DNA of 64,000 bases from positions 597,209-661,208 of the forward strand of contig NZ_DF158896.1 in assembly GCF_000307265.1 (NCBI RefSeq). The letters are read 5' to 3'. Below the pieces are notes generated by a model. It was not told where the DNA came from. It ran no database searches and saw only the letters and a program-made list of their open reading frames with translations. The translations under genes and the position numbers were made by a program. Numbering within the stretch: the stretch's first letter is position 1; each line of letters opens with the position of its first letter. This document shows, piece by piece, positions 33,299 to 41,287 of the stretch. The stretch is from Oscillibacter ruminantium GH1 (GTDB taxonomy: Bacteria > Bacillota > Clostridia > Oscillospirales > Oscillospiraceae).

Positions 33299-33340
33299 AG
33301 AAGCGGCTCCGCTTTCAGGCGGGGCCGCTTCTCTTTTTAT
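33299..33340 (+). terminator. strong hairpin with T-run upstream of the lactate permease
   Basis: Perfect 14-base stem AGAAGCGGCTCCGC / GCGGGGCCGCTTCT with G-T tolerance (33299-33312, 33319-33332) followed by CTTTTTAT. It ends 37 bases before the permease ATG with no promoter seen between, so it acts as an attenuator or as a terminator that must be read through. Confidence 0.75.
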
Positions 33341-33376
33341 ATTTTCAGTTTGGCAAAAAAGAGAGGAAGATCGATT

Positions 33377-35119
33377 ATGGGAGTATTTGAGTTTGTGTTG
33401 GCAGCCAGCCCCATCGCATTTGTTTTAGTGGGGATTCTGGCATTTAAGAAACCGGCGATGAAGGTCGCTCCACTGGCGCTGATTTGGACGCTGGTTTTGG
33501 CGTTTACCTATTTCAACGTGACCGGTCTTACCTTTAAGGAGAATGTGGCGGCCTATGACGCGCTGCTCTGGAAAGGGATCAAGGAGGGCGGCAAAATCGT
33601 CGCCATGGTATTCGGAGCGTTCGTGATTCTCAACACTCTGAAAAAGACCGGCGCGATTGAAGACGTGAAAAACACCGTGGCCCGCATTTCCGGCAATGAC
33701 CGCCGGGTGCAGCTGATCGTGGTGGGTCTGATGGTTCCCATTTTTCTGGAGGGCGCTGCGGGTGCGGGCGCTCCCGCAGCCATTGCGGCTCCGTTTCTGG
33801 TGGCGCTGGGCTTTGACCCGATCGTGGCCATTGCGGTAGCTCTGCTGGGCGATGCGACTCCCTGCTCTTGGGGCGGAGCGGGCCTGACCACCATCTCCGG
33901 CGGCGCGGCCTTGGTAGATGCAGGCATTTCCACCGCAGCGCTGAACTCCGCCATGGTGGGCCGCATCCATATGTTCGGCGTGATGGTCATTCCCTTCATC
34001 ATGGTGGCGATCGCGTTTGGCCGCAAGGGCTTTAAAAACATCGTTCCCTACCTTTGCTATACAGGCGTTACCACCGGGGCCACCATGTTCTTCCTCAGCA
34101 ACTTTGTCGGCCCGGAGATCACCTCCATGGGCACCGGCATCTTATCCATGCTGTTTTCCGTGGCCTATGTGAAGCTGGTTCCCATCAAGACACCGGAGGA
34201 ATTCCGTTACAAGGCCCCCGAAAAGGTGGAGCGGAAATACAGCGCATGGCGCGCCATGTCTCCTTATCTCTACATGCTGATCCTGCTCCCCGCCGTGCGG
34301 TACGGTGTGCCCGCCTTTGTTGAAAACGGCTTTGCACTCATGTGTACCTTCGGCTATATCGTCTGGGTGGATGTGGTGATTTTCCTCTGCGCCGTGTTGG
34401 GCGCCATCACGCTGGGGATGCGGGCCGAGGATTTCGGCGGCGCGTTCAGCGGGATTACCGGGGGCGGCTCCGTCACTGTGGCTCGCGCGGGCAAAAATGG
34501 GGAGACTGTCTATGAGCAGGTCAGCGTGGCGCAGGCCCGGGCCATGGAGGGCCATACCTTCTTCTCCGACGCCTCAGCCTGTGTGAAAAACTTCCCGGTC
34601 GCGGTGGGAAAAGCTTTGCGCCGCAGTGAGTTTGGCTCTGTCTGCAAAACCACAATCGGTTCTGTCTGCCCTGTTTTGGTGACGATGGGAAGTCTTCTGG
34701 TTCTTGCTTATATCATGCAGTCCTCCACCACCGGCATGATGAGCCTCATCGCGGGCGACATCTCCGATCTTGCGGGGACGTTCTATCCCGCCGCCGCCGT
34801 GTTTATCGGCACCATGGGCTCCTTTATCACCGGCACGGGCCTCGGTTCCAACATTATGTTCGCGGGCATGCACACGCAGGCGGCCACAACGCTGGGCATG
34901 AATCCCATCACGGTGTTTGCCGGACAGAACGCTGGCGCGTCTCTGGGAAATCTAATCTGCGCCAACAATACCGTGGCCGCCTGTGCCACCGTTGGCCAAG
35001 TGGGCAACGAATCCAAGGTTATGCGCAAAACCCTTCCCGCCTGCGGCATTTTGGTGGCGCTGTACATGGTGCTTTCCATGGTGTATACGCTGGTGATGTT
35101 CCCTAATTTTGGGATGTAA
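33377..35119 (+). CDS. lldP: L-lactate permease family transporter
   Basis: 580 residues with about 13 membrane segments. Family marks are clear: F-L-E-G-A-A-G-A-G-A-P-A-A-I-A-A-P near residue 127, L-L-G-D-A-T-P-C-S-W-G near 159, and F-A-G-Q-N-A-G-A-S-L-G-N-L-I-C near 516. The LldP/LctP family moves L-lactate, D-lactate or glycolate with protons. ATG 33377 has AGAGGAAG upstream; the longer frame begins inside the hairpin. It is followed by a 2-hydroxyacid dehydrogenase gene, so lactate or a related 2-hydroxyacid is the probable substrate. Confidence 0.92.
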   Translation: MGVFEFVLAASPIAFVLVGILAFKKPAMKVAPLALIWTLVLAFTYFNVTGLTFKENVAAYDALLWKGIKEGGKIVAMVFGAFVILNTLKKTGAIEDVKNTVARISGNDRRVQLIVVGLMVPIFLEGAAGAGAPAAIAAPFLVALGFDPIVAIAVALLGDATPCSWGGAGLTTISGGAALVDAGISTAALNSAMVGRIHMFGVMVIPFIMVAIAFGRKGFKNIVPYLCYTGVTTGATMFFLSNFVGPEITSMGTGILSMLFSVAYVKLVPIKTPEEFRYKAPEKVERKYSAWRAMSPYLYMLILLPAVRYGVPAFVENGFALMCTFGYIVWVDVVIFLCAVLGAITLGMRAEDFGGAFSGITGGGSVTVARAGKNGETVYEQVSVAQARAMEGHTFFSDASACVKNFPVAVGKALRRSEFGSVCKTTIGSVCPVLVTMGSLLVLAYIMQSSTTGMMSLIAGDISDLAGTFYPAAAVFIGTMGSFITGTGLGSNIMFAGMHTQAATTLGMNPITVFAGQNAGASLGNLICANNTVAACATVGQVGNESKVMRKTLPACGILVALYMVLSMVYTLVMFPNFGM

Positions 35120-35125
35120 CCGGCT

Positions 35126-35214
35126 CTAGGGGGGACAAAGTCCCCCCTAGATACATGCTTCCGGCGTTGCCGGAAGTGCAATATCCGCCAGCGTCCGCAT
35201 GCGGACGCTGGCGG
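35126..35214 (+). repeat. three consecutive perfect hairpins between lldP and ldh
   Basis: Hairpin 1 has 11-base arms (35126-35136, 35140-35150) with an AAA loop. Hairpin 2 has 8-base arms (35158-35165, 35169-35176). Hairpin 3 is a perfect 30-base palindrome (35185-35199 with 35200-35214). None has a T-run, so they are not ordinary terminators. They probably form an mRNA structure that stabilises or separates the two cistrons, or a dispersed intergenic repeat. Confidence 0.7.
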
Positions 35215-35289
35215 GGGCGTTCAGACCACGTACACGCCGCGGCCTGAACCAATTGAAAAAATCGCGTGAACAACAGGAGGAAACAAACT

Positions 35290-36240
35290 ATGAAAACAAG
35301 AAAAGTCGGAGTTATCGGCCTGGGCCACGTGGGCGCACATGTAATGTATTCTCTGGCGGTGCAGGGCATTGCGGACGAGATTGTTTTGGTGGATCAAAAC
35401 GAGGCCAAGGTCAAAAGCGAGTGTCAGGACCTGTTTGACGCCGTGGCGTACCTGCCCCATCGGGTGAAGGTCAGCGTGGGCGATTTTCCGGATTTGGGAG
35501 ACTGCGACGTGATCGTCAACTCTACCGGAAAGATCGACCTGCTCCGGGGCAATCATAACCGGGTCACGGAGATGGACTTCACCATCCCCGCCGTTCGGGG
35601 CTATGTGGAAAAAATCAAGGCCAGCGGCTTTTCCGGCGTGTTGGTGAACATCACGAACCCCTGCGACATTGTGACGAGGGAGCTGGCTATGGGTCTGGGC
35701 CTTCCCAAGGGCCGGGTCTTCGGCACCGGTACGGGGCTTGACACCGCCCGGCTCATTTCCACGCTGGCCCGCCAGACCGGGATTGACCACAAGTCCATTA
35801 CCGCCTATATGCTGGGCGAGCACGGTAACGCCCAGATCGCGGCTTGGTCCGCCGTGTCCTTCCGGGGCCGCAGTCTGGATGATTGGGCTGCCACCGGCGA
35901 TCCCCGCTTCCAGTTTGACCGGGAGGCGCTTCAGAAGGAGTCCATCGGCGCGGGCTGGGCCACGTTTACCGGAAAATTCTGCACGGAGTACGCAATTGCC
36001 ACAACCGCCGCCCGAATGGTACACATCGTTCTGCACGACGAAAAGCAGATCATGCCCGCTTCCGCAGAGCTGTGCGGGGAGTATGGCGAGAGCGGCATTT
36101 ATGTGGGCGTTCCCTGCGTCATCGGAAAAGACGGCGTGGAGGAAGTGGTGGAACTGCCTCTTTCCGCCGAGGAAAAGGCTGCGTTCCACAACTGCTGTGA
36201 GGAAGTGCGGCACAATATGGAGCATCTGAAGGAAATTTGA
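35290..36240 (+). CDS. L-lactate dehydrogenase / L-2-hydroxyisocaproate dehydrogenase-like
   Basis: 316 residues, a typical LDH length. The NAD fold opens V-G-V-I-G-L-G-H-V-G and places aspartate in L-V-D-Q-N-E. Catalytic landmarks are N-I-T-N-P-C-D, G-T-G-T-G-L-D-T-A-R with the substrate arginine, and L-G-E-H-G-N-A with the catalytic histidine. The substrate loop after N-S-T-G-K-I-D is closer to L-2-hydroxyisocaproate dehydrogenases than to classic pyruvate-specific LDH, so it may prefer branched or larger 2-ketoacids. AGGAGG lies before ATG 35290. It follows lldP. Confidence 0.88.
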   Translation: MKTRKVGVIGLGHVGAHVMYSLAVQGIADEIVLVDQNEAKVKSECQDLFDAVAYLPHRVKVSVGDFPDLGDCDVIVNSTGKIDLLRGNHNRVTEMDFTIPAVRGYVEKIKASGFSGVLVNITNPCDIVTRELAMGLGLPKGRVFGTGTGLDTARLISTLARQTGIDHKSITAYMLGEHGNAQIAAWSAVSFRGRSLDDWAATGDPRFQFDREALQKESIGAGWATFTGKFCTEYAIATTAARMVHIVLHDEKQIMPASAELCGEYGESGIYVGVPCVIGKDGVEEVVELPLSAEEKAAFHNCCEEVRHNMEHLKEI

Positions 36241-36255
36241 TTTCCCCTGAAAAAG

Positions 36256-36297
36256 AAAGGCTCGTGGATAACTTTTAGTTATCCACGAGCCTTTTTA
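36256..36297. terminator. bidirectional terminator between ldh and megL
   Basis: Perfect 17-base stem AAAGGCTCGTGGATAAC / GTTATCCACGAGCCTTT (36256-36272, 36278-36294) with T-runs on both sides. Confidence 0.88.
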
Positions 36298-36309
36298 TAC
36301 GATTTGAAA

Positions 36310-37506
36310 TCAAATCAGGGTGTCCAGAACGGCCTTGAGGTCCGCGATGATGTCCTCCGGGTCCTCCAGACCCACGCTGATGCGCACCAGCCCCTCGCTG
36401 ATTCCGGAGGCTTTCAGCTCCTCCGGTGTATAGGTAGAGTGAGTCATGGAGGCGGGGTGTTCCACCAGCGTCTCCGCGTCGCCCAGAGATACGGCGATGG
36501 TGCACAGTTCCAGCTTGTTCAGCGCGGCGGCGGTGGCGGCGCGGTCGGATTTCAGCTCAATGGACATCATGCCGCCGGGCTGCGACATCTGCTTTTGGGC
36601 AATTTCCCGGCCCTCAAAATCCGCCAGACCGGGATAGTAGACCTTGGCGACGGCGGGATGACCGTGGAGGAATTCCGCCACCTTTTGGGCGTTGGAGCAG
36701 TGGCGGTCCATGCGGATGCTGAGGGTTTTCAGACCCCGGGCAATCAAAAATGCGTCAAAGGGACTCATGACCGCGCCGGTCATATCTTTCAGACCAAACA
36801 TCCGGCACTGACCAATGAAGTCCGCCTTGCCCACCACGAAGCCGGCAATCACGTCCCCGTGGCCATTGATGTACTTGGTGGCGCTGTGGACCACCACATC
36901 CGCGCCCAGATCCAAAGGCCGCTGGAGGTAGGGCGAGCAGAAGGTGTTGTCCACAATGACCCGGATGGCGGGGTTGAAATCGTGGGCCATCTGGGAGGTA
37001 ACGGCGATGTCGATCACCTTCATGGTGGGGTTGCAGGGCGTTTCAAAATAGACCACCTTGGTCTTGCTACTCAAGTGCTTTTTCAGATTTTCGGGATTGC
37101 TCAGGTCGGTGAGGATCACATGGACGCCGAACTTGCCCATCCCATGGACCAGCAGGGCATAGGTGCAGCCGTACAGCGTTTCGTCTGCCAGAATCTCGTC
37201 CCCCGCCACCACGGATGTCCACAGGGCGGAGGAGATGGCGCCCATGCCGGAGGCGGCGGCCAGCGCGGCTTCGCCATTTTCCAAAGAGGCCAGCTTTGCT
37301 TCTGCCTGGGTCAGGGAGGGGTTGCCAAGGCGGGTATAGATATAGCCGCCCTCTTCCCCCGCAAAGCGGGCGCCGCCCTGCTCCACCGAGGCAAATTCAA
37401 AGGTGGAGGTCTGGTAGATGGGTGTGCACAGGGAACCGGCGGAATTGGCTTCCTTTCCGGCATGGATCTGGCGGGTAGAGAAGCCCAGCTGCTTTTCGTT
37501 TTTCAT
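36310..37506 (-). CDS. megL: L-methionine gamma-lyase
   Basis: 398 residues, PLP-dependent Cys/Met metabolism family. It splits methionine into methanethiol, ammonia and 2-oxobutyrate. The PLP lysine is K211 in H-S-A-T-K-Y-I-N-G-H-G-D. The segment T-L-Y-G-C-T-Y (Y112, C114) carries the active-site cysteine that distinguishes methionine gamma-lyase from cystathionine synthases and lyases, which supports the call. It is divergent from a LysR gene that may control it. Cystathionine gamma-lyase remains a possible alternative. Confidence 0.85.
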   Translation of the reverse strand: MKNEKQLGFSTRQIHAGKEANSAGSLCTPIYQTSTFEFASVEQGGARFAGEEGGYIYTRLGNPSLTQAEAKLASLENGEAALAAASGMGAISSALWTSVVAGDEILADETLYGCTYALLVHGMGKFGVHVILTDLSNPENLKKHLSSKTKVVYFETPCNPTMKVIDIAVTSQMAHDFNPAIRVIVDNTFCSPYLQRPLDLGADVVVHSATKYINGHGDVIAGFVVGKADFIGQCRMFGLKDMTGAVMSPFDAFLIARGLKTLSIRMDRHCSNAQKVAEFLHGHPAVAKVYYPGLADFEGREIAQKQMSQPGGMMSIELKSDRAATAAALNKLELCTIAVSLGDAETLVEHPASMTHSTYTPEELKASGISEGLVRISVGLEDPEDIIADLKAVLDTLI

Positions 37507-37812
37507 GGTACCATCCTTTCATCAGGCCCGCGCAGGGCGGGCAAATTTTTAACGGTGGATGACAGGGCCAATCCGGTTTCTTTCGGATTGGAAACAGGGA
37601 CAATTTGTTAAAACGAAATTGTGCAATAACCACATATAAATAGGAAGCAAAAATGTAATTTATATGATCTATTAACAATATAGCATGATTTTTAAGCGGG
37701 CGTTAGCATGTGTTTTCGGAAATCAGTTGCCTAAAATTCAGATAATAAATTGACAACGTTCCCGAAAATTTTTATAATAAGTTCAAAGAACAGATTCGGA
37801 AGGAGGGGTCGG
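37507..37812. other. 306-base divergent regulatory region between megL and LysR gene
   Basis: It contains the consensus LysR promoter (37750-37778), a hairpin CCAATCCG / CGGATTGG (37568-37575, 37584-37591) in the megL leader, and a dyad ACAATTT / AAATTGT (37600-37606, 37616-37622), which has the layout of a LysR-type operator. I could not fix a convincing megL promoter. Confidence 0.5.
37750..37778 (+). promoter_or_regulatory. consensus promoter of the LysR gene
   Basis: TTGACA (37750-37755), 17-base spacer, TATAAT (37773-37778), both hexamers perfect, 35 bases before the ATG. Confidence 0.8.
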
Positions 37813-38778
37813 ATGACATTCCAACAGCTTACTTATGTGGTGGAGGTCAGTAAATGCGGCTCCATTAACAAGGCGGCGCACAACCTGTTCCTGTCCCAGT
37901 CCGGAATTTCCACTGCGATCCGGGATTTAGAGGACGAGCTTGGCGTTCACTTTTTTAACCGCAGCAACCGGGGCGTGGAATTTACCCCCGAGGGCGAGGA
38001 ATTTGTGTCCTACGCCGTTTCACTTTTGGAGCAAAAGAGCAGGATTGAGAGCCTGTATACCAGCGCCCGCTCTGCTCCGACTCCGGTGCGCTTTGCCGTT
38101 TCCACCCAGCGCTATCCCTTTGCGGAGGACGCATTTTTGCGTCTTTTAAAAGAGGTGGACGCACCGGGGTACAATTTGTCTATTCGGGAGACGGGAATGG
38201 ACGCGGTGATTCAGGACGTATGCGAGCATCGGGCGGATGTGGGCGTGATTTTTCTTTCCGATCTGACGGAGAAAATTATCCGCCGCCGGATGGACGCGCA
38301 GGATGTGGAATTCCATGAGCTGGAAGCGGTGCCCCCCTGTGTTTACCTCCGCCGGGATCACCCGTTGACGGCGTGCGCGTCTTTAACGGAGGCGAAACTG
38401 GCGGAATATCCCTATGCCTGTTTTGAACACGACCAGGGCGCTGCGGCGGATTTCTCGGAGGAATACCGCCTGCTGCCCGAGCGAAAGCCGGCCAAGACCA
38501 TCTGCGTGAACAGCCGCACGGCGATGATGGAGGTGCTGGCGGCCTCGAATGCGTTTACCACCGGCAGCGGCCTTTTGACTGCGGGGCTGAGCGACGAACG
38601 GGTGATCTCCATTCCGCTGGAGGGACGGGGCAATGTGCGGCTGGGCTGGATTCGGGCGAAAAGCAAGAAGACCTCGCCGCAGGCGGAGCAATTCCTCCGT
38701 TTGCTGGCGGAGGCCGCAGCGGAGGCTGCGGCCTATACCCGCACCGTTCAAAAGCGGCAGATCGTCCACCGGGGATGA
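37813..38778 (+). CDS. LysR family transcriptional regulator
   Basis: 321 residues. An N-terminal winged HTH (about 1-65: M-T-F-Q-Q-L-T-Y-V-V-E-V, S-I-N-K-A-A-H-N-L-F-L-S-Q-S-G-I-S, L-E-D-E-L-G-V-H-F-F-N-R) is followed by a periplasmic-binding-like effector domain (about 90-300). ATG 37813 has AGGAGGGG upstream. It is divergent from megL, the usual position of a LysR activator for its target, so sulfur amino acid control is the best guess; the ligand is not evident. Confidence 0.9.
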   Translation: MTFQQLTYVVEVSKCGSINKAAHNLFLSQSGISTAIRDLEDELGVHFFNRSNRGVEFTPEGEEFVSYAVSLLEQKSRIESLYTSARSAPTPVRFAVSTQRYPFAEDAFLRLLKEVDAPGYNLSIRETGMDAVIQDVCEHRADVGVIFLSDLTEKIIRRRMDAQDVEFHELEAVPPCVYLRRDHPLTACASLTEAKLAEYPYACFEHDQGAAADFSEEYRLLPERKPAKTICVNSRTAMMEVLAASNAFTTGSGLLTAGLSDERVISIPLEGRGNVRLGWIRAKSKKTSPQAEQFLRLLAEAAAEAAAYTRTVQKRQIVHRG

Positions 38779-38850
38779 TCGTGGGTCGAAATTAGAAGGG
38801 GGCGGGATGCGGCCCGAATCTTCCCGCCCGCTTGAAAAGGCAGATGTAAA

Positions 38851-38886
38851 CAGGAGGCGGGCATTTTTTGCCCGCCTCCTGTTTGT
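38851..38886 (+). terminator. terminator after the LysR gene
   Basis: Perfect 13-base stem CAGGAGGCGGGCA / TGCCCGCCTCCTG (38851-38863, 38869-38881) followed by TTTG. Confidence 0.8.
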
Positions 38887-38980
38887 GTTGCTATGGATGG
38901 TTTCCCGTGGGGGAACCGTTCTGTGGACACTTTTCCACAATTTTATATTTTTGTGGAAAAAAGGCTGCGGCCCATCGCTG

Positions 38981-40526
38981 TCATGCGGCGGCGCTGATGC
39001 TGCGGAGCATCATGCTGTCGCCTCCGGAACTGCCAAAGGACATTTGCAGGTTTGCAAGACGACTTAGATCAATACTGTCCAGCTTGCTCAGATCAAGACG
39101 CATCGTGACCAGCGGGGTAAAGGTGGAATATTCCTGAGTGGGATTGCCGTCCCAGCCGGTTTTTTCCGTCAGCTCGCCCTCCTGCCAGAGGAGGGCGGCA
39201 GCGCTGGGGTCAATAGCGGATTGGGCGGTTTTTCCGTCCGCGTCCGTCAAGAGCAGCGTCAGGGGCTGTCCGCCGCTGTTTTGGGAGTCTGTACTGTCAA
39301 GCGCCATGTCAATATCCAGAAAACGGCAGACTGTAATATCGCCCGCCGCCGGAATTGTCACATGTGAATCCGTCCCGCTCCAGACAATGCGCTGCAAGTC
39401 ATAACGTCCCAGACTGGACCCATCGGGCAGTTTGAAGGTTTCCACCGTGTTCTGATCCGGCAGATAGCTGGCAATCTCTCTGGTGGCGGCCGCGCTCCCA
39501 GCGCAGGTAAGCAAATCGTCACTTTCCGCCGTATAGAGCATCTTTGCCGTGCCGGAGTGGACCCGCAGCAGAACGTCACAGCCGTAGGCAGAACTCTCCA
39601 GCGGAGAAGCTGACGCAAAAACCGACTGTCCCGTTGTGACGGCGCTTTTTACAAAGTCGGTAAGATAGCCCGCCAGAAAATCGCGCTGCTGCTGGGCGGG
39701 CATCAGCTTTGCCAAATTGGCCTCCTCGTGGTTCAGATCGGGCTGAGTTAGTTGGGTGTTGAAATAGGCATGATTGGCGTTTTTTAGACAGATCAGCTCC
39801 GCAGTGCTGGTATACTGCGTGTCCGCGATCAGGTCTTCATATATGTCGCTGCCGTCCAGCGAGATCACATCGCCGTCCATCTGGGGAATGATGATGCCCA
39901 CCGGCACATTTGGGAACGGGATTTCCCACTCCTTATAGGTGGCGGGGGCAACACAGACTGCGCCTGCCAGCTGCATCCCATCCGGAAGACTTTTCGCGCA
40001 TTCCAGCACGTCCATGCCGCCGCGTGAGTGTCCCATGAGCACGATCTTGCTGAAGTCACCAACACAGGACCGGAGAGGTCGTAGCCAAACACCTTTTTGT
40101 CGCCGTCCACTGCCTTCTTGAGAAGGGCCAGCTGCTGTGCCACGACTTGCCGGGTGCGTTCGTTTCCGTTGGGTTCGCCGTCTTCAAAGGAATAGTTGAT
40201 GGCCACGTTCAGGCTGACGACCAGATTGCCTTGCTCGCTCAAGGCTCGCGCAAGATAGTCAAAGCCGGTGTCATAGCGGGACTCGGAGGCTTTTTCAATG
40301 GGGTGCGAGCCATGAATCAGCACCACCACCGGGCAGCTTTTTTTGCCGGGATTCCAACCAGACCCTGCATTTCATAAGCAATCTCTCTGCCGTTGGAGTC
40401 GGTCAGTGTGCCTTCCCCCAAGTTGTAATCCAACAGATTGCTTTCCGGTGCAGGCTGCGTTTGTGCGCCGCAGCCGGTTAAAGCAATCAGCAAAACGCCG
40501 ATCAAAAGACTTGCAATTTTTTTCAT
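38981..40526 (-). pseudogene. alpha/beta-hydrolase lipoprotein, broken by two frameshifts
   Basis: Three consecutive frames build one protein of about 510 residues. The first (from ATG 40526, AGGAGA upstream) gives a lipoprotein signal with L-T-G-C. It shifts at a run of seven T (40338-40344) into a frame with V-V-V-L-I-H-G-S-H-P, the oxyanion region of an alpha/beta hydrolase. A second shift near 40055-40070 leads into G-D-F-S-K-I-V-L-M-G-H-S-R-G-G, with the nucleophile serine elbow, and runs to 38981 through N-A-N-H-A-Y, a plausible catalytic histidine. With two shifts it is probably a pseudogene, but the homopolymer one could be a read error or phase variation. Confidence 0.8.
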
Positions 40527-40541
40527 AAAATCTCCTAATTT

Positions 40542-40580
40542 AACGGCGGCACGCCTGATGACACGCCGCCGTTTTGTTTT
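40542..40580. terminator. hairpin between the two minus-strand lipoprotein genes
   Basis: AACGGCGGC / GCCGCCGTT (40542-40550, 40565-40573) followed on the plus strand by TTGTTTT. On the minus strand it could terminate the upstream lipoprotein transcript weakly. Confidence 0.5.
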
Positions 40581-40652
40581 ATATCATCATCTGCCGACCG
40601 ACATGAATTCCACGATAGACATTCCGTAGCTTTCGTTCATAATAATGGAAAC

Positions 40653-41153
40653 CTAATCCTTTGTCCATGTGAGGGTCTTGGAGTCCATCGCCTGCGTCTC
40701 GTCGGCAACCCGAGGCTCGCCAAAGACGGCGGTCATGATGGACTTCACTTCCTCCGGGGTTTTATCGGTGAAAGAAGCAGAAACGGAACTCACGGTCTGA
40801 TCCTCCGCATAAACAGGTTCCAACGTCACGGGGGTTCCGTCCAGTGAGGTCGTATAGGAGCGGCCCAGCAGGGTGGAGCCGTCCTCCGTCGGGTTCTCGG
40901 TTCCGCCGTTGAAGAGATCCTTCACGTCTGCGTCCGATTTTCCCAACAGATCCGCAACCGCCGTCAGAGAGCCGCTCGGCACCGTTTGGCCGCCTGTCTC
41001 TCCGGGAGCCGAACTTGCTCCGCCGGACACGGAGGAGCCGGAGAAGTTGGAAGAGCCAGAGGCATTTGCGGGCGGAGTCTGGGGATTTGTGTTCTGCTTT
41101 CCGCAGCCGGTTAGAGCCAGTATGGAATGATTCTGCGAAAGCCGCTTTGACAT
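40653..41153 (-). CDS. lipoprotein of unknown function, 5' end possibly damaged
   Basis: 166 residues if started at ATG 41153. The lipobox L-A-L-T-G-C is present at about residues 13-18 but the preceding signal is short and poor in hydrophobic residues (M-S-K-R-L-S-Q-N-H-S). No ribosome site precedes this or any upstream start. A serine/glycine-rich linker (about 25-70) leads to a small domain (about 75-166) with repeats of acidic and threonine residues that I do not recognise. Together with the neighbouring pseudogene this suggests local decay; it may not be translated. Confidence 0.5.
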   Translation of the reverse strand: MSKRLSQNHSILALTGCGKQNTNPQTPPANASGSSNFSGSSVSGGASSAPGETGGQTVPSGSLTAVADLLGKSDADVKDLFNGGTENPTEDGSTLLGRSYTTSLDGTPVTLEPVYAEDQTVSSVSASFTDKTPEEVKSIMTAVFGEPRVADETQAMDSKTLTWTKD

Positions 41154-41212
41154 TTCGAGACGGCAATGATTTCCCGCTGCCGCCCCGTTGGAAGAAACAA
41201 AATGCGGACCTC

Positions 41213-41241
41213 TTGAGAAAGTGTGCTGATTATGATACATT
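41213..41241 (+). promoter_or_regulatory. promoter of the MATE transporter gene
   Basis: TTGAGA (41213-41218), 17-base spacer, TACATT (41236-41241). Confidence 0.55.
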
Positions 41242-41287
41242 ATAAGAACATGTTTAGATCTTGTAAAAAAGAGGAGTGAGGTGCGGG

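Noticed and set aside
36304..37611. A 435-codon open frame antisense to megL
   Set aside because: Shadow of the lyase gene; no start signals.
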